Notes under the pieces: model-generated | Seen by the model: only the letters and a program-made list of their open reading frames with translations | What the model was told of the DNA's origin: nothing | Database searches by the model: none | Program-made: the position numbers and the translations under genes | Origin: Clostridiales bacterium | Lineage (GTDB): Bacteria; Bacillota; Clostridia; Christensenellales; Christensenellaceae | NCBI GenBank assembly: GCA_003510345.1 | Contig: DOMW01000006.1 | Coordinates: forward strand, 3,086-9,918 | DNA: 6,833 bases | Direction: 5' to 3' | Shown: positions 1-5,949 of the stretch, one piece after another | Layout of the letters: each line of letters starts with the position of its first letter | How positions within the stretch are numbered: the first letter of the stretch is position 1

Positions 1-369
1 ATGTCGTTGATCATGCGGATCAAGGCCATTTTCCGGCGTATCGAATTTGAGCGGCAGGGCGCGGATAAACCGGCCGGGGAACTGCGGTTCGGCGGCGTTG
101 TGCTGAACCCCAAAAGCAAGGCGGCGGCGGGCAAAAACGGGCCGCTGGAGCTGACGCCAAACGAATTTGCGCTCCTGCAATATTTGATGGAAAACAAGGG
201 GAACGCGGTATCCCGCGAAGAGCTTTTGAACAAGATATGGGGTTACGACAGCGAGGTGGAAACCCGTGTGGCGGACGACACGGTGCGGCGGCTGCGTAAA
301 AAACTGGATGGCAGCGGCGTGTCCGTAGAAACCGTATGGGGCTACGGCTTCACGCTGAAAGAGGAATAG
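1..369 (+). CDS. Response regulator, OmpR/PhoB family (C-terminal DNA-binding part; 5' end outside window)
   Basis: This is the output half of a two-component response regulator, which binds promoter DNA after phosphorylation of its receiver domain by a partner kinase. The visible 122 residues begin with a basic stretch (LIMRIKAIFRR) typical of the last receiver helix and linker. A winged helix-turn-helix domain follows at about residues 26-120, with the family landmarks LTPNEFALLQYLMENKG, VSREELLNKIWGYDSE, the recognition helix DDTVRRLRKKL and the C-terminal hairpin TVWGYGF. The receiver domain with its phosphorylated Asp must lie before base 1, so the ATG at 1-3 is probably an internal Met codon. 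The stop at 367-369 is 2 nt before the kinase start, showing an operon. The recognition helix has D-D-T where many members have V-D-V. The family is clear; the regulon cannot be told. Confidence 0.93.
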   Translation: MSLIMRIKAIFRRIEFERQGADKPAGELRFGGVVLNPKSKAAAGKNGPLELTPNEFALLQYLMENKGNAVSREELLNKIWGYDSEVETRVADDTVRRLRKKLDGSGVSVETVWGYGFTLKEE

Positions 370-371
370 GG

Positions 372-1709
372 ATGAAGAAAAAACGCAGCATCAAGACGCG
401 GATATTGCTGAGCATACTGGCGCTAATTGGCATCGCGTTCGGGGCGATTTTGCTTGTGTTCAACGTCTCCGTCACGCGGTATATCGACATAAACGCAAAG
501 AACCAGCTTGCCGTGGCCCGGGAGATGTTGGGGGAACCTCCGCCGCCGGACAACAGAGACGACGGGCGCCCCAAAATGCATGGGCAGCCAAAAAACCCTG
601 TGGGCGCAGAGGCGGAGTTGTTCTTCTGGGACGGAAACGCCGTGGTGCAGGGCGGAAACAGCGACACGCTGGAAACCGAAACGGCCATCGTACACGCATT
701 GGATTTTTCCGCGCCGCAGGGCGAAACGCAGACCGTGCACGCAAACGGCGGGACGTACCTGGCGACGATGCAGGAGAACGCGCTTATGCCCGGCGAATAT
801 GCCATCGTATACGTGGACATCACAGGTATACAGGCGTTTGCGGGCAACATCAACATGATGCTCATCATCATACTTGTTGTGGTAGGCGGCGCGGCCGTGG
901 CCGTAGCGTTTGCGCTGGCGGGCTCTATCGCAAAGCCAATCCGGCAGATTTCCGGCTTCGCGGGCAAAATCGGCGACGGCGTTTTCGAGCCATCCGGCCT
1001 GGAACTGAAGGACAGGGAAACGTCGCGGCTTCTGGACGTGATGAACCGCACGGCCCGCAAGCTCAAGACATACGACAGCGAGCAAAAGACGTTTTTCCAA
1101 AACGTATCACACGAGTTGAAAACGCCGCTGATGACGATACGCTGCAACGCGGAGGGCATTGTGTACCAGGTGATGGACTCCAAGGAATCGGGGCGCACCA
1201 TCATGGGCGAGGTAGATAAGCTGGTCGAGCTGATAGACGATATTTTGTACATTTCCAAAACGGATACGATCACAGAATCGGAAGTGCGGGAGGAATGCGA
1301 CCTGCGCGAGATATTGTCCAACTGCGCGGAAAGTCAGAAGGCGCTTGCGGAAAAACGCTACGTCAAAATCGAGTATGACTTCAGCGATACGCCGGTAACA
1401 AAAAACATATCCGAAAAAAGTGCCAAGCGGGCGTTTTGCGATATCATCTCCAACGCCATACGTTACGCAAAGAGCAGGATTGTGCTCTCCTGCCATTGGG
1501 AAGAGGGCCGTGCGGTCGTAGCCGTGTGGGATGATGGCACAGGCATCAGCGAAGCGGACCTGCCGCATATTTTTGAGCGGTTTTACAAAGGGAAAGGCGG
1601 GCAAAGCGGCATCGGCCTCGCCATTGTGAAATCAGTTGTGGACAAGGCAGGTGGGGATATCGTTGTGGATGTGACAAACGGAACGCGGTTCACGGTTACC
1701 TTCGGATAG
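372..1709 (+). CDS. Membrane sensor histidine kinase (HAMP-HisKA-HATPase)
   Basis: This 445-residue membrane kinase should sense an extracytoplasmic signal and phosphorylate the response regulator encoded just upstream. Visible parts in order: a basic N-terminus, TM1 (about 10-31), an extracytoplasmic region (about 32-158) starting with a proline-rich stretch (GEPPPPDNRDD), TM2 (about 162-187), a HAMP-like linker (about 188-238), the H-box NVSHELKTPL with phospho-acceptor His247, the N-box around Asn361 (DIISNAIRYA), the G1 box D387-D-G-T-G-I, an F-box-like HIFERFYKG and the G2 box GQSGIGLAIVK (Gly413, Gly415). All catalytic motifs are intact. The ATG at 372 is chosen because GAGG at 361-364 sits 7 nt before it and TM1 follows; an in-frame upstream codon at 336 would overlap the regulator gene by 34 nt. 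The ligand is unknown; the sensor region matches no domain I can name. Confidence 0.95.
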   Translation: MKKKRSIKTRILLSILALIGIAFGAILLVFNVSVTRYIDINAKNQLAVAREMLGEPPPPDNRDDGRPKMHGQPKNPVGAEAELFFWDGNAVVQGGNSDTLETETAIVHALDFSAPQGETQTVHANGGTYLATMQENALMPGEYAIVYVDITGIQAFAGNINMMLIIILVVVGGAAVAVAFALAGSIAKPIRQISGFAGKIGDGVFEPSGLELKDRETSRLLDVMNRTARKLKTYDSEQKTFFQNVSHELKTPLMTIRCNAEGIVYQVMDSKESGRTIMGEVDKLVELIDDILYISKTDTITESEVREECDLREILSNCAESQKALAEKRYVKIEYDFSDTPVTKNISEKSAKRAFCDIISNAIRYAKSRIVLSCHWEEGRAVVAVWDDGTGISEADLPHIFERFYKGKGGQSGIGLAIVKSVVDKAGGDIVVDVTNGTRFTVTFG

Positions 1710-1763
1710 GCCGTTATTCTCATAAGGTTCTGATTATCTATTCTTTAATCATCGGATACTTGA

Positions 1764-1799
1764 AAAAGGATTTTAGAAACAATGTGCGGAAATCCTTTT
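1764..1799 (+). terminator. Weak A/T-rich hairpin after the two-component operon
   Basis: AAAAGGATTT (1764-1773) can pair with AAATCCTTTT (1790-1799), giving a 10-bp stem with a 16-nt loop, about 55 nt after the kinase stop. The 3' arm supplies the T run and a second T run follows at 1810-1813. The low GC content and large loop make it a weak intrinsic terminator at best. It could also act on leftward transcription from the debris region. Confidence 0.4.
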
Positions 1800-1837
1800 C
1801 TTATGGGATTTTTGAACAATGAAAAAGGCAGGCCGTC

Positions 1838-2158
1838 CTATAATCCAACTTTTTGTTCGGATTGCCTTTTGAGAAACGCATCCATACCGAGACGCCGGAT
1901 ATCAGCAATGTTCGCCGCCGGGGATTCGCGCATCGGGTATTGCGACATGTAGCGCGTTTCGCGCTCTGTGCAGGCATCGCATGGGAAGTCGGCACATTCA
2001 TCGCAAAATCTATATCCATTATCTTTTAGTTTAATGCAGGTAATGATCGTGCAACGCTCCCGGCAGAAGTCCGGTTTATCTTCGTCGGGGCCGAGACACC
2101 CCGGGCATGGATTTTCGCTTATCAGCGCTTGACTGCAGATATCTTGGTGCGCCGGGGT
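1838..2158 (-). pseudogene. Cysteine-rich DUF3795-like fragment without a start codon
   Basis: The minus strand is open for 106 codons between an in-frame TGA (2159-2161) and TAG (1838-1840). The open stretch has no ATG, GTG or TTG before its conserved part. The translation is clearly protein-like: NPCPGCLGPDEDKPDFCRER, then CTIITCIKLKDNGYRFCDEC, then ADFPCDACTERETRYMSQYP and NIADIRRLGMDAFLKRQSEQ. The cysteine pattern, above all CDECADFPC, resembles the small putatively metal-binding DUF3795-type proteins. As I recall the family, a further Cys/His-rich tail (around W-x-CPxCG) should follow; here the frame ends at KVGL-stop. A possible N-terminal piece (MNPGAPRYLQ) lies in another frame near 2130-2165, which suggests a frameshift. 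It is a 3'-truncated and 5'-disrupted remnant. The coding character is convincing; the family name is from memory. Confidence 0.55.
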
Positions 2159-2202
2159 TCATGTACCGCGTGGGCGGTTATACCATCTCGGTGAACGGGA
2201 TG

Positions 2203-2271
2203 CTAGATACCTGCGATACGGATATTTTGGCACTTCGCTTCATGCGCCTCTGCCTCAATTATCTTTTTCTC
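2203..2271 (-). pseudogene. In-frame continuation of the coiled-coil ORF beyond its TAG stop
   Basis: Reading on in the same frame past the TAG at 2272-2274 gives 22 more residues (starting EKKIIEAEAHEAKCQN) before a second TAG at 2203-2205. These are charged, helical and continue the style of the preceding segment, so the first stop looks like a nonsense mutation in a once longer reading frame. After the second TAG this frame loses coding character and the DUF3795-like fragment begins in another frame. Confidence 0.4.
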
Positions 2272-3141
2272 CTACCACATTACCTTTTGCTGTGCAGTCT
2301 GTACACCCTCATTTTTTTCTATCAAGGTTAGAGATAAATCAGCCTTTTTCTTTTTTAGTTCCTTTATTTTAACGATTAATGGATTTTTACGGTACAAGGC
2401 AGGCAATAATTTCTGCGAAAAATGTAACCCGCCGCTTGCCAAATGAATATTTTCCAGTATACCTTCCATCGCTTTTTGAGCACCTTCATAATCTTTTTCC
2501 TTTGAGGCAAGCACTTGCTTAAGCTCTGTCTGTTCCTTTTTTGCTGCGGCGGTAGCATCTTTAGCTTTATTGTATCGGGCAAAGCATTGTCTTTCCTCTT
2601 CAACAGCGTGGTCAACATCCTGTTGAAGTTGTTTCCGTTGCTCAAGTAAACCCAGAATTTCAACAAGCGGGCTTTGTGTTTTCTGTACCTTATCGGATGT
2701 AACCTTAAATTTTTCTTTTGCGGCTTCCCAAGAGGGGATATCTCCCTTGTACTCATTTTGTATAGAATGCTTACCAAACCAAATCGTATTTTTAAACTCA
2801 CTAACATTGGTCTGATTGCCAAGACGTGCGGATATTAATCCCCAAGCCTTTTGCTCTGCCGATATCTTGGCCTCGGAAGCTTCACACTGAAGCGCGGTGG
2901 CAGTATCCGCAAAGTAGCTATCGCTAGCTTTGTTAACATCAAACAGAGATGTATTGCACTTCCTTGCCAATACATCTTTCGCGTTGGGAAGCTCACGTGT
3001 GATGTTTTCGACTGCGGCATTATTGTTAGCTAGAAATTCTTCAGCATCTGCCTCAGAGGTAATTTCGAATCGAATCCCCTTAGTTTTCATGTGTTCTATT
3101 TGTTGCTTGTGTGTTAATTTCTGTTTTTGGTTACACATCAC
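2272..3141 (-). CDS. Chimeric ORF: Abi_2-like N-terminus joined to a helical/coiled-coil segment (probable gene remnant)
   Basis: The 289 codons split into two unlike parts. Residues 8-41 (KLTHKQQIEHMKTKG, then FEITSEADAEEFLANNN) look like the start of Abi_2/AbiD-F type abortive-infection proteins, where an aromatic-rich YYFKL-like stretch normally follows. Instead, from residue 42 (codon 3016-3018), comes AAVENITRELPNAKDVLARK. After it lies a mostly helical, Lys/Glu/Gln-rich region, with likely coiled coil at about 163-230 and 255-289. From memory this segment resembles the interior of very large SF1-type helicase/ATPase proteins; that is low confidence, and no Walker motif is present. The start is GTG 3139-3141 (GAGG at 3149-3152, spacer 7) or ATG 3136-3138 (spacer 10). 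It ends in a TAG beyond which coding continues. It has its own promoter and Shine-Dalgarno site, so it could be expressed. GC content is lower than in the flanking kinase and MATE genes. A product with Abi function is unlikely because nearly all of that domain is missing. Confidence 0.6.
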   Translation of the reverse strand: MMCNQKQKLTHKQQIEHMKTKGIRFEITSEADAEEFLANNNAAVENITRELPNAKDVLARKCNTSLFDVNKASDSYFADTATALQCEASEAKISAEQKAWGLISARLGNQTNVSEFKNTIWFGKHSIQNEYKGDIPSWEAAKEKFKVTSDKVQKTQSPLVEILGLLEQRKQLQQDVDHAVEEERQCFARYNKAKDATAAAKKEQTELKQVLASKEKDYEGAQKAMEGILENIHLASGGLHFSQKLLPALYRKNPLIVKIKELKKKKADLSLTLIEKNEGVQTAQQKVMW

Positions 3142-3170
3142 GAAAGTACCTCATCCGATTTGATAACAAC

Positions 3171-3200
3171 ATAATACACCTAATCGGCTAATGCAAGCAA
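3171..3200 (-). promoter_or_regulatory. Candidate sigma-A type promoter for the chimeric ORF
   Basis: On the minus strand TTGCTT (3195-3200) and TATTAT (3171-3176) are 18 nt apart. The -10 box matches consensus at 5 of 6 bases, the -35 at only 3 of 6. The -10 lies 29 nt before the GTG start, leaving room for a leader with the GAGG Shine-Dalgarno site at 3149-3152. Confidence 0.4.
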
Positions 3201-3283
3201 CGAAAATCATATATTTACTTAAACTGAAAACAAATGGTATAACCGTACCGTAACAAACTCTTACAATACCCAAGCAAAATTTC

Positions 3284-3631
3284 CTACCCCTCCCCCTTGC
3301 GCACCATAACGGCCACGCCGTCTTGCAGCAGTTCATTGCCGTTCAGTTCGAATGCGGGGCTGTCGCCCGAAAAGAATTTTATGGTAACAATGCCCTCTTC
3401 CAGTGTATAAGTACCTGAATTGATGAATTCTCCGTCCCAATACTGCGTTGCCGTACCGTCTTCGGCAAATACCCATGTTTCTTCCTGCGCGCCAAAAATC
3501 ATCATCCTGTCCGACCGGCCGATAGTCTGCCACGTCCCCTCGATGCCGGCCTCCGCGCCGCACGCGAAAAGCGGCAGCACAAAACACAGGCACAGTATAC
3601 ACAATAGTATTTTTTTTGCTTGTTTGTCCAT
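3284..3631 (-). CDS. Small lipoprotein with a lipocalin-like/DUF5640-type beta domain
   Basis: This 115-residue protein is probably exported and lipid-anchored on the outer face of the membrane. It starts with a basic n-region (MDKQAKK), a hydrophobic core and the lipobox LFAC, with Cys24 as the lipidated residue. The mature part begins GAEAGIEGTWQ and continues as short alternating strands: WVFAEDGTATQYWDGEF, SGTYTLEEGIVTIKFF and FELNGNELLQDG. The pattern GTW...F..DGT...GTY....I.I resembles the small lipocalin-like or DUF5640-type domains of Firmicutes lipoproteins; the ligand is unknown. The ATG at 3629-3631 is fixed by the signal peptide. No Shine-Dalgarno site precedes it, and the -10 box is 6 nt away, so the mRNA is predicted to be leaderless. 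It diverges from the MATE exporter gene with a 64-bp gap between start codons. The export signal is clear; the domain name is tentative. Confidence 0.85.
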   Translation of the reverse strand: MDKQAKKILLCILCLCFVLPLFACGAEAGIEGTWQTIGRSDRMMIFGAQEETWVFAEDGTATQYWDGEFINSGTYTLEEGIVTIKFFSGDSPAFELNGNELLQDGVAVMVRKGEG

Positions 3632-3637
3632 ATCGCC

Positions 3638-3666
3638 ATTGTAACGTAAAGCCGTCTTTTTGCCAA
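3638..3666 (-). promoter_or_regulatory. Promoter of the lipoprotein gene, predicted leaderless
   Basis: On the minus strand TTGGCA (3661-3666) and TACAAT (3638-3643) are 17 nt apart, each matching consensus at 5 of 6 bases. Only 6 nt separate the -10 from the ATG at 3631, so the expected start of transcription falls on or next to the A of the start codon. The -35 overlaps that of the opposing promoter. Confidence 0.7.
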
Positions 3667-3688
3667 CCGCAATTTATTGGTGTAAAAT
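3660..3688 (+). promoter_or_regulatory. Promoter of the MATE gene, predicted leaderless
   Basis: TTGCCA (3660-3665) and TAAAAT (3683-3688) are 17 nt apart, each matching consensus at 5 of 6 bases. The ATG at 3696 follows the -10 after 7 nt, so transcription should begin at or within 2 nt of the start codon. Its -35 shares 5 bp (3661-3665) with the lipoprotein promoter on the other strand, so two polymerases could not easily occupy both. Confidence 0.7.
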
Positions 3689-3695
3689 AGCATAT

Positions 3696-5036
3696 ATGGA
3701 AAAGGCATATTTGTTTAGCAAAATTGATCTCAGAAAACTGGTGATACCGCTCATTATCGAGCAAGCGCTTGCCATCACCGTGGGCATGGTGGATACGATC
3801 ATGGTGGCGGGCGTGGGGGAAGACGCCGTATCCGGCGTGGCGCTCGTCGATTCGGTCAACATATTGCTGATCGCGCTCTTTACCGCGCTCGGCACGGGCG
3901 GCGCCGTGGTGGCGGGGCAATACTTAGGGCTGAAGGAATTAAAAAACGCAAATCATGCCGCAAAGCAATTGGTGATCGCGGCGTTTCTGCTTTCCGTTGC
4001 TGTGATGGCAGCCTGCCTGCTGCTGAACAGGCAGATACTCTCGGGTGTGTTCGGCAGGGTGGAACCCGTCGTAATGGGGCACGCGCAGACGTATTTTTAT
4101 GTGACGGCGCTCTCCTATCCCTTTATTGCCGTGTTTAACGCGGCGGCTGCGTTGTTCCGCGGCATGGGAGATTCCAAAACGCCCATGCAAAACGCGCTCA
4201 TAATGAATGTAGTCAACATCATTGGCAACGCGGTGTTTATTTACGCTATGGATATGGGCGTAGCCGGTGCGGCACTCTCCACACTGCTCTCGCGCGCGCT
4301 TGCCTGCGTCGCTATGCTCTTTATGCTGCGGAACCAAAAACGGGAGATATCCGTCCGTTCCTATCATCCAAAGGATATCGACTTTCCTATGATCCGCCGC
4401 ATTTTAAAGATAGGCATTCCGAATGGCTTGGAAAACAGCATGTTCCAAATCGGTAAAATCGTGGTCACCAGCCTTGTCGCGCTGCAAGGCACGGCGGCAA
4501 TCGCCGCGCACGCCGTATCAAACAGCCTTGCCCTTGTTGAGATCATACCGGGCGCGGCCGTTGGCCTTGCCATACTTTCTGTGGTGGCGCGGTGTGTGGG
4601 CGCCGGGGAATACAAACAGGCGGAGTATTACACGAAATATCTTATGAAACGCGCATACTTATACATGGCTGTATTAAACGTGGCTATGCTGGCATTTATG
4701 CAACCTATTTTAAGCGTCTACCAGCTTTCGAGCGATACGCTTTCCATGGCGCTCGAGATTATGGTGATGCACGGTTTATGCGCTATCGCCATCTGGCCGC
4801 TTTCCTTCACGCTGCCAAATGCACTGAGAGCCGCGGGAGATGTGAAAAACACCATGGTCATTTCCGTTGTTTCCATGTGGGTGTTCCGTATTGTGCTGAG
4901 CTATGTGTTTGTGTATTTGTTTCATATGGGCGTCTTTGGCATATGGGTTGCGATGATCGTGGACTGGGTATTCCGCAGCGCGTTGTTTACGGCGCGCTGG
5001 CGCAGCGGCAAATGGAAGGATTTTGCCGTAGTATAG
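3696..5036 (+). CDS. MATE-family multidrug/cation-coupled exporter
   Basis: This 446-residue integral membrane protein should export drugs or metabolites in exchange for Na+ or H+. It shows two MatE repeats with about 12 membrane segments. The first repeat opens with LRKLVIPLIIEQALAITVG and M31-V-D-T-I-M-V, followed by ALGTGGAVVAGQYLG and, near residues 152-160, FRGMGDSKTP. The second repeat begins after a cytoplasmic loop (around NQKREISVRSYHPKD) and contains the matching LPNALRAAGDVKNTM. Length and motif order are those of complete family members. The ATG at 3696 is chosen because the preceding in-frame TTG at 3660 lies inside the promoter and the family N-terminus fits MEKAYLF. No Shine-Dalgarno site is present. 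The substrate cannot be read from sequence. The gene stands alone; no clear terminator was seen in the 100 bases after its stop. Confidence 0.95.
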   Translation: MEKAYLFSKIDLRKLVIPLIIEQALAITVGMVDTIMVAGVGEDAVSGVALVDSVNILLIALFTALGTGGAVVAGQYLGLKELKNANHAAKQLVIAAFLLSVAVMAACLLLNRQILSGVFGRVEPVVMGHAQTYFYVTALSYPFIAVFNAAAALFRGMGDSKTPMQNALIMNVVNIIGNAVFIYAMDMGVAGAALSTLLSRALACVAMLFMLRNQKREISVRSYHPKDIDFPMIRRILKIGIPNGLENSMFQIGKIVVTSLVALQGTAAIAAHAVSNSLALVEIIPGAAVGLAILSVVARCVGAGEYKQAEYYTKYLMKRAYLYMAVLNVAMLAFMQPILSVYQLSSDTLSMALEIMVMHGLCAIAIWPLSFTLPNALRAAGDVKNTMVISVVSMWVFRIVLSYVFVYLFHMGVFGIWVAMIVDWVFRSALFTARWRSGKWKDFAVV

Positions 5037-5140
5037 AGAGCCCGACCGCTGCATATTGAAAAATCAACAACCCGCCGGTACGGCAAAGAACATGCCATCT
5101 ATACGGTGCAGGTAATGAAGAATTTTGCTGTTGGATTTCG

Positions 5141-5169
5141 TTGACAATGCATGGCGGTTGTTATATAAT
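5141..5169 (+). promoter_or_regulatory. Consensus promoter of tRNA-Arg
   Basis: TTGACA (5141-5146) and TATAAT (5164-5169) are both perfect consensus boxes with the ideal 17-nt spacer. The tRNA 5' end is 18 nt after the -10 box, so a short 5' leader would be removed by RNase P. Confidence 0.92.
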
Positions 5170-5187
5170 TACATGGTTTCAGCGCGT

Positions 5188-5264
5188 GTGCCGGTAGCTC
5201 AGCTGGATAGAGCGTCTGGCTACGGACCAGAAGGTCGGGAGTTCGAATCTTCTCCGGCACACCA
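5188..5264 (+). tRNA. tRNA-Arg (anticodon ACG)
   Basis: A full cloverleaf is visible: acceptor stem GTGCCGG (5188-5194) with CCGGCAC (5254-5260), D arm GCTC/GAGC (5197-5200, 5210-5213), anticodon stem TCTGG/CCAGA with loop CTACGGA holding ACG at 5222-5224, variable loop AGGTC, and T arm GGGAG/CTTCT around TTCGAAT with two G-U pairs. The discriminator A5261 is followed by an encoded CCA. Anticodon ACG, with A34 normally edited to inosine, reads CGU, CGC and CGA arginine codons. Confidence 0.97.
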
Positions 5265-5277
5265 TAGAAATATTAAA

Positions 5278-5314
5278 CAAAGCCCTCAAGAATACTTTTA
5301 TCTTGGGGGCTTTG
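5278..5314. terminator. Strong intrinsic terminator between tRNA-Arg and the transposase remnant
   Basis: CAAAGCCCTCAAGA (5278-5291) pairs with TCTTGGGGGCTTTG (5301-5314), a 14-bp stem with one G-U pair and a 9-nt loop. On the plus strand a T run follows at 5326-5332; on the minus strand a looser T-rich tail (GTTTAATATTTC) follows. It lies 13 nt after the tRNA and touches the stop codon of the convergent ORF, so it probably serves both. Confidence 0.85.
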
Positions 5315-5896
5315 CTATTTCAAGATTTTTTTCCTAAGCTTTTTATCTATGTAGTAACTATAACTTTCTTTCCACCTATCCCGTATAAAGGGCTCTACAT
5401 ATTCATAATGCCTTGTTGACATTACTTGAATGGCAGTTCTCATGAATTGAAAGAACCTATTTTCAGAATTTTGCTTATCAATAGCAGCAACATCATTGAA
5501 TTCATCATTTTGGGAATTACGCATAACATTTCTAATTCTACGCACCCAATTTAATGCGGTGTGATAACTGCCCAGTCCTAATTTCTTTTGTAATCCGAGA
5601 GCACTGATTCCTTCTTCCTCTGATGTAACATACCATATCGCCTGAAACCAAATGGGCAGAAGTTTGTATTGGGTATCTTCAAATAGAGTTCTCGAAGTTA
5701 CGGAGGTTTGGGAATAACAAATCCGGCATTTGTATTTGTGCTTTGTCTTATCTACGTGGATTGGCGGAACACTATATTTACATTTTGGGCAACAAAATCC
5801 ATCAGGCCAACGAATTTGATAAATATAATCCAGACACTGTTTTTCTGTCGCAAATTCTTTTTTTAATTCCTGTAAATTCATAGGATATTCTTGCAT
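5315..5896 (-). CDS. IS1595-type transposase remnant: zinc ribbon and helix-turn-helix, catalytic domain missing
   Basis: The 193-residue product starts like an IS1595-family transposase. It has MNLQELKKEFATEKQCLDYI, then a zinc ribbon with C36-x2-C39 and C57-x2-C60. The conserved SQTSVTSRTLFEDTQ follows, then a DNA-binding helical part (IWYVTSEEEGISALGLQKKL, SYHTALNWVRRIRNVM). In complete members the ISXO2-like DDE domain comes next, for a total of about 300 residues. Here it is absent: after about residue 127 the sequence goes to IDKQNSENRFFQFMRTAIQ and ends in a basic tail. That segment may be the native C-terminus, which would imply an internal deletion. Cut-and-paste activity is therefore not expected; the product could still bind DNA. 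The ATG at 5894-5896 is preferred because the -10 box lies 6 nt upstream; ATG 5879-5881 is an alternative. Neither has a Shine-Dalgarno site. I did not find terminal inverted repeats. Confidence 0.8.
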   Translation of the reverse strand: MQEYPMNLQELKKEFATEKQCLDYIYQIRWPDGFCCPKCKYSVPPIHVDKTKHKYKCRICYSQTSVTSRTLFEDTQYKLLPIWFQAIWYVTSEEEGISALGLQKKLGLGSYHTALNWVRRIRNVMRNSQNDEFNDVAAIDKQNSENRFFQFMRTAIQVMSTRHYEYVEPFIRDRWKESYSYYIDKKLRKKILK

Positions 5897-5902
5897 ATGC
5901 TG

Positions 5903-5932
5903 ATTGTACCATATTGTTCTTAGGCGCATCAA
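5903..5932 (-). promoter_or_regulatory. Extended -10 promoter of the transposase remnant, predicted leaderless
   Basis: On the minus strand TTGATG (5927-5932) and TACAAT (5903-5908) are 18 nt apart, with TGG directly before the -10 (an extended -10 element). The ATG at 5896 is 6 nt past the -10, so the first transcribed base should be its A. Confidence 0.6.
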
Positions 5933-5949
5933 GATACGCAACAAAGATG

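Noticed and set aside
350..1321. Long open frame on the minus strand opposite the histidine kinase (323 codons)
   Set aside because: It lies wholly over a kinase gene with all catalytic motifs intact. Its Ser-rich, low-complexity translation shows no domain, as expected for an antisense shadow of GC-rich codons.
1107..1604. 165-codon minus-strand frame inside the kinase gene
   Set aside because: It is antisense to the HisKA and ATPase coding region, with no ribosome site or recognisable domain.
2107..2331. 74-codon plus-strand frame
   Set aside because: It is antisense to the DUF3795-like and coiled-coil remnants, which carry recognisable protein patterns on the other strand; no Shine-Dalgarno site was seen.
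3220..3262. Repeated ACGGT units on the minus strand as an operator
   Set aside because: Only two short partial copies with no symmetry; not above chance.
3660..3695. TTG at 3660 as start of the MATE protein
   Set aside because: It coincides with the -35 box of the best promoter and has no ribosome site; the family N-terminus fits the ATG at 3696.
4592..5059. 155-codon plus-strand frame overlapping the MATE gene
   Set aside because: It is out of frame within the second MatE repeat; the MATE reading is complete and membrane-like, this one is not.
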